A stretch of 64,000 nucleotides of DNA from Acidobacteriota bacterium (lineage in GTDB: Bacteria; Acidobacteriota; Terriglobia; Acidiferrales; UBA7541): NCBI GenBank assembly GCA_013289715.1, contig JABCZJ010000016.1, positions 1 through 64,000 of the forward strand, written 5' to 3'. The notes below the pieces were generated by a model. The model saw only the letters and a program-made list of their open reading frames with translations. It ran no database searches and was not told the origin of the DNA. Position numbers and translations under genes: made by a program. How positions within the stretch are numbered: the first letter of the stretch is position 1; every line of letters starts with the position of its first letter. Shown here in pieces: positions 51,092 through 59,179 of this stretch.

Positions 51092-52750
51092 ATGCTTCGA
51101 ATCGCACCGAAGTTGGCTTGGTCAGGCTTAGTCGTCACGTTGGTCGTCGGCCTGTCGTTCGCGAAATTTGCACGCCCCTCGTTAGCGGGCCAAAATTCGC
51201 ACGCGGGTCCGGTGACCGGCGTCATTGATGGCGTGTCGTTCGAGGCTGACCAATATTACGTACACGGCTGGGCTTGCCAGGAAGGCGATCGAGGCTCGAT
51301 CAGCATCAATATCTATGCGACTCACCCTGCGGGCGCCAAGCCGCCCGGAACCTACGTCATGGCAGACACCGCCAATCTTGGGAACGAGCCCGCCGTCGAT
51401 CATGAGTGCCACGACGCTGACGGCGGCAAACACAGATTTCATACCGCGCTGCCCAACCAACTGCTGAGAACCTTGCAGGGCAAGAAAATATACATACACG
51501 GCATCGCGATCGCCGGCAACGTTGAAAACTCTCTGCTGGCAGGGTCCGGAAAGCTTTCGTTTCCTGCTCCCAAGTGGCCGCCCGATCCACCAACTCCCAA
51601 TTTACTTGACGGTCCGCGCGCCGCGGCGTTCGACACCCAGAAGGAGTCCTGCGAGCAGATTGATATCCCAGATGCGGCCGCCCGCGCCTTCAAAGACTAC
51701 AAAGGAACGATCCATCTGATCGCCTCGCACTACGTAACGCGCGCCGGCCTTGGCGCAACGCTCGAAACGGCGAAACATAGTTGCCAGGTGGTTTACAGCT
51801 CGCCGCACGACGGCAACATTGCGGATTTCAACGACGCCACATGGTTGAACTCGTTTTACGTCGTTGACGGCAAGCGCATCGTGGCACTCGGCCACATGGA
51901 GTATCACGGTTGGGAGCACGCCGGCATGTGCGCGCAGAAAGCCGACACGGCCGCCTGCTGGTATAACGTGGACACCTATAACCTATCCGATGATGGCGGC
52001 TATCACTTCGCGCGTCCAAAACCGCCCGGAAATTACTTCCTCAGCCTTCCGGTCAAATATGAGGTGAATCAGGGCCCGCAAGGCTACAGCGTAGACGCGA
52101 ACATCGTTAAGGTTGGCGGGTGGTACTACGATGAAGTGTATTCGTGGGCTTGGCCGCCGAAATGCGGGGAGGGAAAGGGGCAGAAGCCATGCCTGGTTCC
52201 CGACGGGGCGTGCGCGATCCGCACGGCAAATATTCTGGATCCTTCGTCGTGGCGCGGCTGGGATGGCAAAGACTTCACAGTGGAGTTTGAGGATCCCTAC
52301 CGAGCGCCGGTGGCAAATCCGAAGGCGCATGTTTGCGTGACGGTTCCGTATCTGGATTATTCCACGGGAATTAACTATCACGCGGCGTCTCATCTTTTTG
52401 TTGCGACGCTGTGGAACCAAGGCTCAGCCGGCTGGGGGCCGATCGGCCTCTATTTTACGACTTCGGCGGACTTCATTCACTGGAGCAAGCCGGAACTGGC
52501 GATGACGCAGAATCAAATGCTCAGGCGCGAGCCGGAAGGGAACTGGTCGTACGCATATTTTTCGCTCATCGATGCAAAATCGACCGATTCCAGCTATATC
52601 ACGATCACCGACAAGCCTTACTTGTATTACGTGCGCATGGACGGCAACCATCCTCCTTATCAGCGCGTCTTGTTTCGCCAAGAGATCAAGCTGGATTGGT
52701 TGGCGGCATTGCACCCGAAGGCAGCCGCGGCCGCGAGCAAACCCCACTGA
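51092..52750 (+). CDS. secreted protein with a carbohydrate-binding-like N-terminal domain and propeller-like body
   Basis: This 552-residue protein has a signal peptide (LVVTLVVGLSFAKFARPSLAG). Residues about 40-150 form a beta-sandwich with GVIDGVSFEADQYYVHGWACQEG, a pattern I associate with small domains found on secreted glycoside hydrolases. The remainder (about 170-540) is rich in Trp/Tyr/Gly with repeated 'G.WYYD', 'FTTSADFIHWS' and 'YFSLIDAK' strands. The 'S.D..HW' motif is typical of five-bladed propeller glycosidases (GH43-like folds). I cannot identify catalytic acids with confidence. It is followed by a strong terminator. It may act on the polysaccharide or on plant material. Confidence 0.65.
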   Translation: MLRIAPKLAWSGLVVTLVVGLSFAKFARPSLAGQNSHAGPVTGVIDGVSFEADQYYVHGWACQEGDRGSISINIYATHPAGAKPPGTYVMADTANLGNEPAVDHECHDADGGKHRFHTALPNQLLRTLQGKKIYIHGIAIAGNVENSLLAGSGKLSFPAPKWPPDPPTPNLLDGPRAAAFDTQKESCEQIDIPDAAARAFKDYKGTIHLIASHYVTRAGLGATLETAKHSCQVVYSSPHDGNIADFNDATWLNSFYVVDGKRIVALGHMEYHGWEHAGMCAQKADTAACWYNVDTYNLSDDGGYHFARPKPPGNYFLSLPVKYEVNQGPQGYSVDANIVKVGGWYYDEVYSWAWPPKCGEGKGQKPCLVPDGACAIRTANILDPSSWRGWDGKDFTVEFEDPYRAPVANPKAHVCVTVPYLDYSTGINYHAASHLFVATLWNQGSAGWGPIGLYFTTSADFIHWSKPELAMTQNQMLRREPEGNWSYAYFSLIDAKSTDSSYITITDKPYLYYVRMDGNHPPYQRVLFRQEIKLDWLAALHPKAAAAASKPH

Positions 52751-52759
52751 CAGACGCTG

Positions 52760-52787
52760 GGGCGGCCCCGAAGAGCCGCCCTTTTTT
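52760..52787 (+). terminator. intrinsic terminator
   Basis: The stem GGGCGGC (52760-52766) / GCCGCCC (52775-52781) has an eight-base loop and is followed by TTTTTT (52782-52787). It lies ten bases after the stop codon of the secreted protein. Confidence 0.92.
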
Positions 52788-52967
52788 GCGCTTCGTCGAA
52801 AGACAATTTAGAAAATGAATTTGCGCTGCGTCTGGCAACTTTGTTGCTACCTGCTTCGATCCATCCAACTTTGTAACCTGCGCCACAGCCGACTGTGCTG
52901 AATGATACATACAGCCGCGCGAAGCAGGCCTACGGTGGTCCTATCTCATGCAACACGGAGCTGAAAA

Positions 52968-54059
52968 ATGGCACACGCAAAGACAATGAAAGCCGCAATC
53001 GTCGAGAAATTCGGCCAGCCGCTGGTGGTACGCGAAGTTCCTATTCCCACGCCGGGGCCAGGGCAGGCTCTCGTGCAAGTCATGGCGACCGGAGTTTGTC
53101 ACACCGATCTCCACGCAGTAGATGGCGATTGGCCCATCAAGCCATCTCCGCCGTTCACACCGGGCCATGAGGGTGCGGGAATCGTGACGGCTCTGGGTCC
53201 AGGAGTTACTCACCTCAAAGAGGGCGATCGCGTCGGGATCGCATGGCTGCACAGCGCCTGCGGGCATTGCGATTATTGTCTCGCCGGATGGGAAACGCTC
53301 TGCCCCGAGCAGCAAAACTCCGGATATTCGGTGGATGGAACATTCGCCGAGTACGCTTTGGGTCAAGCCGATTACCTCGGACGCATCCCCAAGAATCTTT
53401 CCTTCGTGGAAGCAGCTCCGATCCTCTGCGCCGGCGTCACCACTTATAAAGGTTTGAAAATGACGGAGGCGCGGCCCGGTGAATGGGTCGTCATCTCCGG
53501 AATCGGCGGGCTCGGTCACATCGCCGTGCAGTACGCCAGGGCCATGGGACTGCACGTCGCTGCAGTGGACCTCGGCCCGGAAAAAATGGCCCTGGCGCGC
53601 AAGCTCGGCGCAGAAATCACAATAGATGCGAAAACGCAGGACCCCACGAAGGAAGTTCAGAAACAAATCGGCGGAGCGCATGGAGCGCTGGTTACCGCAG
53701 TCTCGCCCATCGCGTTCAAGCAAGCGGTCGGCATGTTGCGCCGTGGAGGCACTTGTGTGTTGAATGGTTTGCCCCCCGGAGAATTTCCTGTTTCGATTTT
53801 CGACGTGGTCTTGAACGGTTACACCATCCGCGGATCCATCGTAGGCACGCGCTTGGACCTGGAAGAGTCGCTCAAATTCGCTGCAGAAGGCAAAGTAAAA
53901 GCCACAATCGAAATCTTGCCGCTCGAATCCATCAACGACGTGTTCACCGGCCTCAAAGCCGGAACAATAAATGGCCGCATTGTCCTGGACTTGACCGGAA
54001 AGATAAAGGCGGAAGCCGGCGAGCGAGTCGGTCGCGAATTCGCGCACGCCAGAGCTTGA
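52968..54059 (+). CDS. adhP: zinc-dependent alcohol dehydrogenase, AdhP-like
   Basis: This 363-residue protein has the medium-chain dehydrogenase signature. The catalytic zinc Cys is in ATGVCHTDLH, followed by GHEGAGIV. The four structural zinc cysteines are in SACGHCDYCLAGWETLC. The NAD motif is GIGGLGHIAVQYA, and the acidic residue after the second strand (AVDLG) favours NAD. The length is typical of AdhP-type enzymes (about 340-350), with a short C-terminal extension. It oxidises primary alcohols or reduces aldehydes in the cytoplasm. ATG 52968 has GGAG seven bases upstream. It is a single gene between two terminator-like hairpins. Confidence 0.92.
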   Translation: MAHAKTMKAAIVEKFGQPLVVREVPIPTPGPGQALVQVMATGVCHTDLHAVDGDWPIKPSPPFTPGHEGAGIVTALGPGVTHLKEGDRVGIAWLHSACGHCDYCLAGWETLCPEQQNSGYSVDGTFAEYALGQADYLGRIPKNLSFVEAAPILCAGVTTYKGLKMTEARPGEWVVISGIGGLGHIAVQYARAMGLHVAAVDLGPEKMALARKLGAEITIDAKTQDPTKEVQKQIGGAHGALVTAVSPIAFKQAVGMLRRGGTCVLNGLPPGEFPVSIFDVVLNGYTIRGSIVGTRLDLEESLKFAAEGKVKATIEILPLESINDVFTGLKAGTINGRIVLDLTGKIKAEAGERVGREFAHARA

Positions 54060-54099
54060 TTCTTTAAGCGGACGCAACCCGCGAACGTTGATCACTCGG

Positions 54100-54125
54100 A
54101 GCAGGCAGGCGGAAGTCTGCCTGCT
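54100..54125. terminator. hairpin between convergent genes, possible bidirectional terminator
   Basis: A perfect 9-bp stem AGCAGGCAG (54100-54108) / CTGCCTGCT (54117-54125) with an eight-base loop sits between the alcohol dehydrogenase stop (54059) and the end of the cytochrome operon (54136). It lacks a T-run on either side. Confidence 0.5.
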
Positions 54126-54135
54126 TGAGGCGCGT

Positions 54136-54354
54136 TTACTCGCGATTCGCGGCGGGCGGAACTGCTATAAACACCAGCGAAACCAGGTAGACCAAAATTC
54201 CCAGTCCAATCAACGAAGCTGCCAGAAACGCAAACAGCACGAAGGACAGCGGATGAAACCACAGCAGACTCACAATTTCCAGCGCCAGCCCCACAATCAC
54301 CAAAAAGCTGGAAACTTGCAGCAGCCGCCCGATTCCGATTTGGCTGATCTTCAT
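54136..54354 (-). CDS. small two-helix membrane protein at the end of the cytochrome operon
   Basis: This 72-residue protein has two hydrophobic segments (LLQVSSFLVIVGLALEIVSLLWF and a long second helix of about 28 residues). ATG 54354 overlaps the tetrahaem cytochrome stop as ATGA, so it is translationally coupled. No haem motif or Cys is present. It could stabilise the NapC-type cytochrome in the membrane; this is inference from position only. No family is recognised. Confidence 0.7.
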   Translation of the reverse strand: MKISQIGIGRLLQVSSFLVIVGLALEIVSLLWFHPLSFVLFAFLAASLIGLGILVYLVSLVFIAVPPAANRE

Positions 54355-54965
54355 TGCGTCGGCCTCCACATTTTCAGCTGGCTCAGGTTCGCCACGTCGT
54401 GCGCGGTATCGTGGCATCCGCTGGTCAAGCAAGACGTCTGCTCCGATTTCAGCGAATCCATCATTGCCGCGTGTATCGGATTCTCCCCGAAACTCCGCGC
54501 GCCCAGGTGGCAGTGCAGGCATTGCGCATTCTTGAATCCACCTTCGATCCGGATCGCTGCTGGATCCGGCGGCGTACTCACGTACTGCATGTAAATCCGC
54601 TTCAGCCCCTGCATCTTGTCCTTCAGCGGGCCGTAGATCGTATAGTCCGCGTGGCACGCATGGCAGGCCGTATCCGCGGGCACGCGGTGATTCTGAAAAT
54701 GCTGCGCCGGAATATGGCCGGGGTCATCCACGTACAGGCTCTGTCCGTAGGGAATCATCACGTGGCACGAAATGCAGAACTGCGTTTGTTCAGAGCGCTG
54801 CACGTGCGTGTTCATCCCGCCCACCAGGCAGAGCGCCGGAAGAACGCACAAACCGATGAAGGCCAGAATTTTCCAGCTCGCGGCGTGCGTCAGGGAGGGG
54901 CGAATCAAGAAAATCGAGGCCAGCGCGATGCTGAGCACTATTTGACAGATCAGAATCCCGATCAC
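54351..54965 (-). CDS. NapC/NrfH-type tetrahaem quinol dehydrogenase
   Basis: This 204-residue protein has two N-terminal membrane segments, then a periplasmic part with four haem-binding sites: CISCH, CHACH, CLHCH, and CLTSGCH (a CX4CH spacing). The first is followed by VM (CxxCHxM), the arrangement that supplies the unusual Met ligand in NrfH/NapC proteins, which take electrons from menaquinol. It would connect the quinone pool to periplasmic cytochromes. The GTG start at 54965 has GAGGAG five bases upstream. The frame continues to 55262, but that stretch overlaps the previous gene and lacks coding character. Sequence order in the operon is monohaem, tetrahaem, small membrane protein. Confidence 0.85.
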   Translation of the reverse strand: MIGILICQIVLSIALASIFLIRPSLTHAASWKILAFIGLCVLPALCLVGGMNTHVQRSEQTQFCISCHVMIPYGQSLYVDDPGHIPAQHFQNHRVPADTACHACHADYTIYGPLKDKMQGLKRIYMQYVSTPPDPAAIRIEGGFKNAQCLHCHLGARSFGENPIHAAMMDSLKSEQTSCLTSGCHDTAHDVANLSQLKMWRPTQ

Positions 54966-55036
54966 CGGATCTCCTCTTGCTGTTGCTCCTGTGATAAGCG
55001 CGGACGACGGTTTCGCGGCCGCTCCGTTGCGGCCTG

Positions 55037-55384
55037 CTACTTTTTCGCCAGGTCGCGAATGAAGCCGACCAGCCCTTTGATCTGATCGTCCGTCAGCTTG
55101 CCCTTGTACGCCGGCATCTTCGCGCCTTTGCCGTTCGTAATGCTGTCGGTCAACTGCGCATCCGTTTGCTTCTGCACCGCGTCGGCCTTCAAGTCCGTCA
55201 CGCCCAGCGTTTTTCCCATGGGCACGTTGCCGCTGCCATCTGGTCCGTGGCAAGCAGCGCATTTGGATTTGAAGAGCGCCGGCGCATCCTGCGCGCGCAG
55301 CGGAGCGGCCAGCAGAAAAAGCATACCCATGGTGGGCGCAACCAAACCTACGATGCGGACGATACGAACAGCCAGGGAATTCAT
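55037..55384 (-). CDS. periplasmic monohaem c-type cytochrome
   Basis: This 115-residue protein has a signal peptide (IVGLVAPTMGMLFLLAAPLRAQ), one haem site CAACHG (class I) and a Met ligand in KMPAYKGKL. The C-terminal helix IKGLVGFIRDLAKK is typical of small cytochrome c domains. It could shuttle electrons in the periplasm between the tetrahaem quinol dehydrogenase and the decahaem conduit. ATG 55384 has AAGGAG seven bases upstream. It lies 65 bases after the outer-membrane barrel gene. Confidence 0.92.
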   Translation of the reverse strand: MNSLAVRIVRIVGLVAPTMGMLFLLAAPLRAQDAPALFKSKCAACHGPDGSGNVPMGKTLGVTDLKADAVQKQTDAQLTDSITNGKGAKMPAYKGKLTDDQIKGLVGFIRDLAKK

Positions 55385-55449
55385 CTGTTGTCTCCTTGTC
55401 TCAATTGCTGAGTCATCCTACACCGCGTCGTCGCCATCACGCACAGCGT

Positions 55450-58119
55450 TCAAAATGCGTAGCGGAACGAAAACGTAGCGTTGCTGCCGTTAAAATCCTG
55501 CAATGAAATGGGCGCGAGCCCGAACGGATTGGTACTCCCCGTCTCGTTGTACCCATAGTAATTCCAGGACATTTTATAGCTGAAGCCGCGATAGACAGCG
55601 AACTCCAGCGAAGCATAAGGACGCTGATAGTTGAAATCCAGCGTGCCGGAAGGCGTCAGCGGATTCAGGAAAATGGTGTTGCCGCGCACAAAACTGCCGC
55701 CATACCCCACGCTGGCCGTGACGCGCTTTGTTGGTTTCCAGATCACCGCCGCATGCGCGAAATTATCCTTGCTGTTGTAAGTTGAAAGCGCCCCCAGCGG
55801 CGAAGGCGAGCCCGCGATCGGGCAGGCCGTGCCGCCGGGAAGCTGAGGCACGCCAGTAGGAAACGCGGACACCGTCACCGTGGCGGGCGGTGGCGCCGGG
55901 TTTGCGGAAGTAGTCGAGTACGCAAAGCAGATCAATGATTGCGTGTAGACATTCCAGTAGTTGTACCCGAAATCTACGGCCAAGTGCTGATTGCCCATAA
56001 ACATCGCGGAAAAGCTGTAGGAGCGGTCGTGCTCGAGATTATTCACCGTGGAAACGTTGTCGCGGTTTTCGTTGATGTCCACTGCCGCATCCAGATTCAC
56101 CCACGGCCGCGGCTTGTAAGTCGCATGAATTTTGTACGACTGCACTTGCCGCGGATCGATCCGCGTGAACGATTGGTCGTTGTAACCGAACTCGAAATCG
56201 CCAGTGATGCGTAGCGCATCGATGGGACGCGCGACCACACCGAACAACAAAGCTTGTTCATTGATCGTGGTGATGTTTCGAGCGGTATCGTTGCCCGCTT
56301 CAGCAATGGGGTTTGCAGGCGACCCCTCCACAACCGCGCCCGCCATCGGTCCGGTGGTTATTTGTGTGCAACCGGCAGGCAATACGCCCGCAACCAACGC
56401 GCAATCACCTCGCGCCGCCAGAAAAAAGTTTCCCGCATTCCCGGCGGCCCCGCCCGGGAAGTAAAACTCTCCAGTGTCAAACGTCTGGTCCGCACTGGCG
56501 ATGGTCCGATTGGTATAAAGGTAGCCCACGTGCGCGGAGTAGCGCCTGCTGAAATCGTATTGCAGCTCGAACGTGTTGGATTTGATGTTCTGCGCCAGGA
56601 ATTGCATCGCGATCTCGTTGGTCACGTCCGCGGCCGACGAAGCGGTGTGCTGCGGGCAACTCGCCTGGTTATAGGGCGCCGCCGGGCAGTTCGTCGCATT
56701 GAACGTCCCTGGTGCGAGCAACATACCCACAACGCCGGGCGCCGGTGAGGGAGTTCCGAATATAGTCGTGTCGGCCGTGTCCCACACGCCGGGAATGCGC
56801 CAGTTGTCATAACGGAACATATCCACGATGCGCAGCTTGTCGTTTACCGCATACACTCCCGACCAATCCGCGTTCACCGAAACGCGCTTGGTTTTCACCG
56901 GCCCACCCGCCGTCGTCCCGCGCACCGCCGACCGCGCCGTCCAACCGTTCATCACTTCATCGAGATCCGAGAAGTGATAGTCGCTGCTGCTGTAACCCAC
57001 CGAGCCGGACGTTTCAAAATTCTTGAAATAGTTCGATTGGAAACGAAACCGTTCAGTGGGCATGAAGTTCCGCGGGTCCGCCACCTGGCTGTAGGACAAA
57101 AAACCGTTGCAGGTCGGCGTCGCTGTGTTGGTGGTGCCGGCCACCACGGGTGTCGCGCACGGCAGCGTCTCGGAAGGAGTCAGCGTGCTCCAAATGTTTC
57201 CCAAGTCCACAGGCGTGCCCGCCGGCGTCCCTTGGCCCGGCACCGTTCCGAGAATGAAGCCGAAATTCCCCGGATTGACTGCCTGATTATCACTGATCAC
57301 ATTGTTCTGCCGGTAGTAACTCAAGAACTCGTCAAACGAAAGAGTCGTGCGCGGCAAGACGTGCACGTCCACTCCCACGCGATACGCGTTGGTGGTGTAG
57401 CTATTCGCCTGGTTGAACGCCGAAATCGTGCCGGAGTCAGTAGTAAACAAACTCGGCCCCTCGTCGCGATTCCGCGAATAGCCCAGACGCAAGCGCACCT
57501 TCGATTGCGGAAGCAAAGTAAGATCGTAATCCTGCATGCGCCGCACCAGATCCAATGCACGCAGCGAATTGTTCTGCGCCACGGCGGGGTTCGAGCAGAA
57601 CGATGGAGCCCCCTGCGGAAAAGCTGCCGTCGGCGGACCCACGTAGCAGCCGGTTGTCAAAGAGCCCGCCGGATTCAATGCGGCAGGATTCAGCGGGTTC
57701 GCATACAGGTTGTAGTCCCAAAAATTCTTGTCGCGCCGGAAGAGCAGCCGAAAATCGTACCACTTGTTTTTTTCGATGCGCAGGCGCGTCACATCGTTTG
57801 GATCGCCGCCATATCCGAAGTTGCTGAAGGTCAAATTGTCAAAGAACAATCCGTTGTGATCGAGCGATCGCATGCTGAGCGAGTAATCGAACAAACGAAC
57901 TCCCGAACCCAGGTTCTCAAACGTGTCGTACGTATCCTTGTTGCCGCTGATCTCACTGGCGCGATATCCGAATTCGATGGTCTGGTGAATGTTGTAGCCT
58001 CCCGAATTAATTCCCTTGGATTCCCCGGGATCGTCCTGAGCGCGCGCCGCTGGTGAAAGAAAGAGCGCAACGATAAATATAACGAAAGGTATGGAGCGAA
58101 TTCCCTGACGGCCTCTCAT
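55450..58119 (-). CDS. large outer-membrane beta-barrel, MtrB/PioB-like conduit porin
   Basis: This 889-residue protein has a signal peptide (FVIFIVALFLSPAARAQ). A long run of amphipathic strands follows with alternating aromatic residues (HQTIEFGYRASE, YDFRLLFRRDKNFWDYN, KVRLRLGYSRNRDEG, ASVGYGGSFVRG), ending FSFRYAF with the C-terminal Phe of outer-membrane barrels. Position directly after a decahaem MtrA/DmsE-type cytochrome and the strand pattern (YN.....EFGYR near the N-terminus) point to the MtrB/PioB group, which sheathes the cytochrome in the outer membrane. I see no N-terminal CXXC pair as found in Shewanella MtrB. A TonB-independent substrate porin is the main alternative. ATG 58119 has GGGGGAG about seven bases upstream. 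Confidence 0.78.
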   Translation of the reverse strand: MRGRQGIRSIPFVIFIVALFLSPAARAQDDPGESKGINSGGYNIHQTIEFGYRASEISGNKDTYDTFENLGSGVRLFDYSLSMRSLDHNGLFFDNLTFSNFGYGGDPNDVTRLRIEKNKWYDFRLLFRRDKNFWDYNLYANPLNPAALNPAGSLTTGCYVGPPTAAFPQGAPSFCSNPAVAQNNSLRALDLVRRMQDYDLTLLPQSKVRLRLGYSRNRDEGPSLFTTDSGTISAFNQANSYTTNAYRVGVDVHVLPRTTLSFDEFLSYYRQNNVISDNQAVNPGNFGFILGTVPGQGTPAGTPVDLGNIWSTLTPSETLPCATPVVAGTTNTATPTCNGFLSYSQVADPRNFMPTERFRFQSNYFKNFETSGSVGYSSSDYHFSDLDEVMNGWTARSAVRGTTAGGPVKTKRVSVNADWSGVYAVNDKLRIVDMFRYDNWRIPGVWDTADTTIFGTPSPAPGVVGMLLAPGTFNATNCPAAPYNQASCPQHTASSAADVTNEIAMQFLAQNIKSNTFELQYDFSRRYSAHVGYLYTNRTIASADQTFDTGEFYFPGGAAGNAGNFFLAARGDCALVAGVLPAGCTQITTGPMAGAVVEGSPANPIAEAGNDTARNITTINEQALLFGVVARPIDALRITGDFEFGYNDQSFTRIDPRQVQSYKIHATYKPRPWVNLDAAVDINENRDNVSTVNNLEHDRSYSFSAMFMGNQHLAVDFGYNYWNVYTQSLICFAYSTTSANPAPPPATVTVSAFPTGVPQLPGGTACPIAGSPSPLGALSTYNSKDNFAHAAVIWKPTKRVTASVGYGGSFVRGNTIFLNPLTPSGTLDFNYQRPYASLEFAVYRGFSYKMSWNYYGYNETGSTNPFGLAPISLQDFNGSNATFSFRYAF

Positions 58120-58216
58120 GGTTTATCTCTCCCCCAGCGAAAAACACAACCCCGACTCACCGCTACCGTTCGCTTGCCCGCGTTCTCCTTGACCAAAGCC
58201 GACCGCACCGCGCGCG

Positions 58217-59179
58217 CTACTTAAAGAAAGTCGGATCGAAGTTCGAGCCATGCACTTGCGAATGGCACAGCACGCAAGACTGGAAGAAGCTCGCCTGGTT
58301 ATGGAAAGAAGGCGCTCCCGGCGCCCCGCTGAAGCTGGACGCCGTGTGACACTGCAGACACAGCAGGTTCACGTTGCTCAGCTTCAACATGTGTGGATTC
58401 GGTCCGCCATGCACCAGGTGGCAGGATTGGCAGCCATCAATTTTCACCGGCTGATGCTCGAACACAAACGGTCCCTGCTTGTCTGTGTGGCACGTGAAGC
58501 AGACCTGATCCTGCGACGAAGAGGTGCGTACCTGCTTCGGCCTCACCGTGCCGTGCGGATTGTGGCAGTCCGTGCATTGCACCAGGCCCTCGTTCACGCG
58601 GTGGTGGAAAGGCATGTCGAATTCCGCCTTCTTCGCCAGGTGGCAGGAATAGCAGAGCTCGGGCTGGGACTTCACCAGCATGAAATCCGAGTCCTTCCCG
58701 TGGTGCGGCGAATGGCAGGAAACGCAACTGACCTCGTTCTTGGCATGTTCGGAGTTGATGGCGTTCATATGCTGAGTGCCGCCGGCGTGGCAGCCCAGGC
58801 AACGCGAATCAATTTCTTTGGGCGTGGCTTTCTCGAAGAGGAAGAGCTTGGACGTATCCGTTGGATCGGCTACGTGGCTCGCGGCGGCGCCGTGGCAATC
58901 CTCGCAGCCGTGCTTGGCGATGCCACCTTCTTTGTATGTCTGCTTCCAGTGCGGACTTTTCTCCCAGCCATTGTAAATGTCTGCATGGCACGTCTTGCAG
59001 CTCTCCGAACCCACATACGTCGCTGGACTGGGATTCTGCGCAGCCGCCGAGACTGCTGACGGTGGCTTTGTGTCTCCCTTTGAGGGTGCCGACTCTTGTG
59101 CCTGAGCCTGAGTGGGAACCAAAAGCAGGCCCAAAAGTAAAAGCAGTCTCGAGACTTTCGAAACCGCAAAGTGTGGCAT
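58217..59179 (-). CDS. MtrA/DmsE-type decahaem c-type cytochrome
   Basis: This 320-residue protein has a signal peptide (LLLLLGLLLVPTQAQAQ) and ten CxxCH haem sites in order: CKTCH, CEDCH, CLGCH, CVSCH, CYSCH, CTDCH, CFTCH, CQSCH, CLQCH and CVLCH. Ten haems in about 270 mature residues matches MtrA/PioA/DmsE (about 310-340 residues). MtrA forms a wire through the outer membrane within the MtrB barrel. It is followed after 97 bases by the barrel gene. Upstream lies a CRP-type palindrome (59257-59272). No outer-surface partner (MtrC/OmcA type) is in the window. ATG 59179 has GGGAG six bases upstream. Confidence 0.93.
   Translation of the reverse strand: MPHFAVSKVSRLLLLLGLLLVPTQAQAQESAPSKGDTKPPSAVSAAAQNPSPATYVGSESCKTCHADIYNGWEKSPHWKQTYKEGGIAKHGCEDCHGAAASHVADPTDTSKLFLFEKATPKEIDSRCLGCHAGGTQHMNAINSEHAKNEVSCVSCHSPHHGKDSDFMLVKSQPELCYSCHLAKKAEFDMPFHHRVNEGLVQCTDCHNPHGTVRPKQVRTSSSQDQVCFTCHTDKQGPFVFEHQPVKIDGCQSCHLVHGGPNPHMLKLSNVNLLCLQCHTASSFSGAPGAPSFHNQASFFQSCVLCHSQVHGSNFDPTFFK

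Noticed and set aside
54966..55262. Upstream extension of the tetrahaem cytochrome frame
   Set aside because: It overlaps the monohaem cytochrome gene and reads as low-complexity charged sequence. GTG 54965 has a strong ribosome binding site directly before the first membrane helix.
56974..58056. Plus-strand frame of 360 codons opposite the outer-membrane barrel gene
   Set aside because: It is Arg/Val-rich with no domain, while the minus strand has signal peptide, strands and a terminal Phe of a barrel.
58985..59000. Sigma54-like TGGCAC...TTGC
   Set aside because: The spacing is two bases too short and the sequence encodes a haem-binding motif of the decahaem cytochrome.
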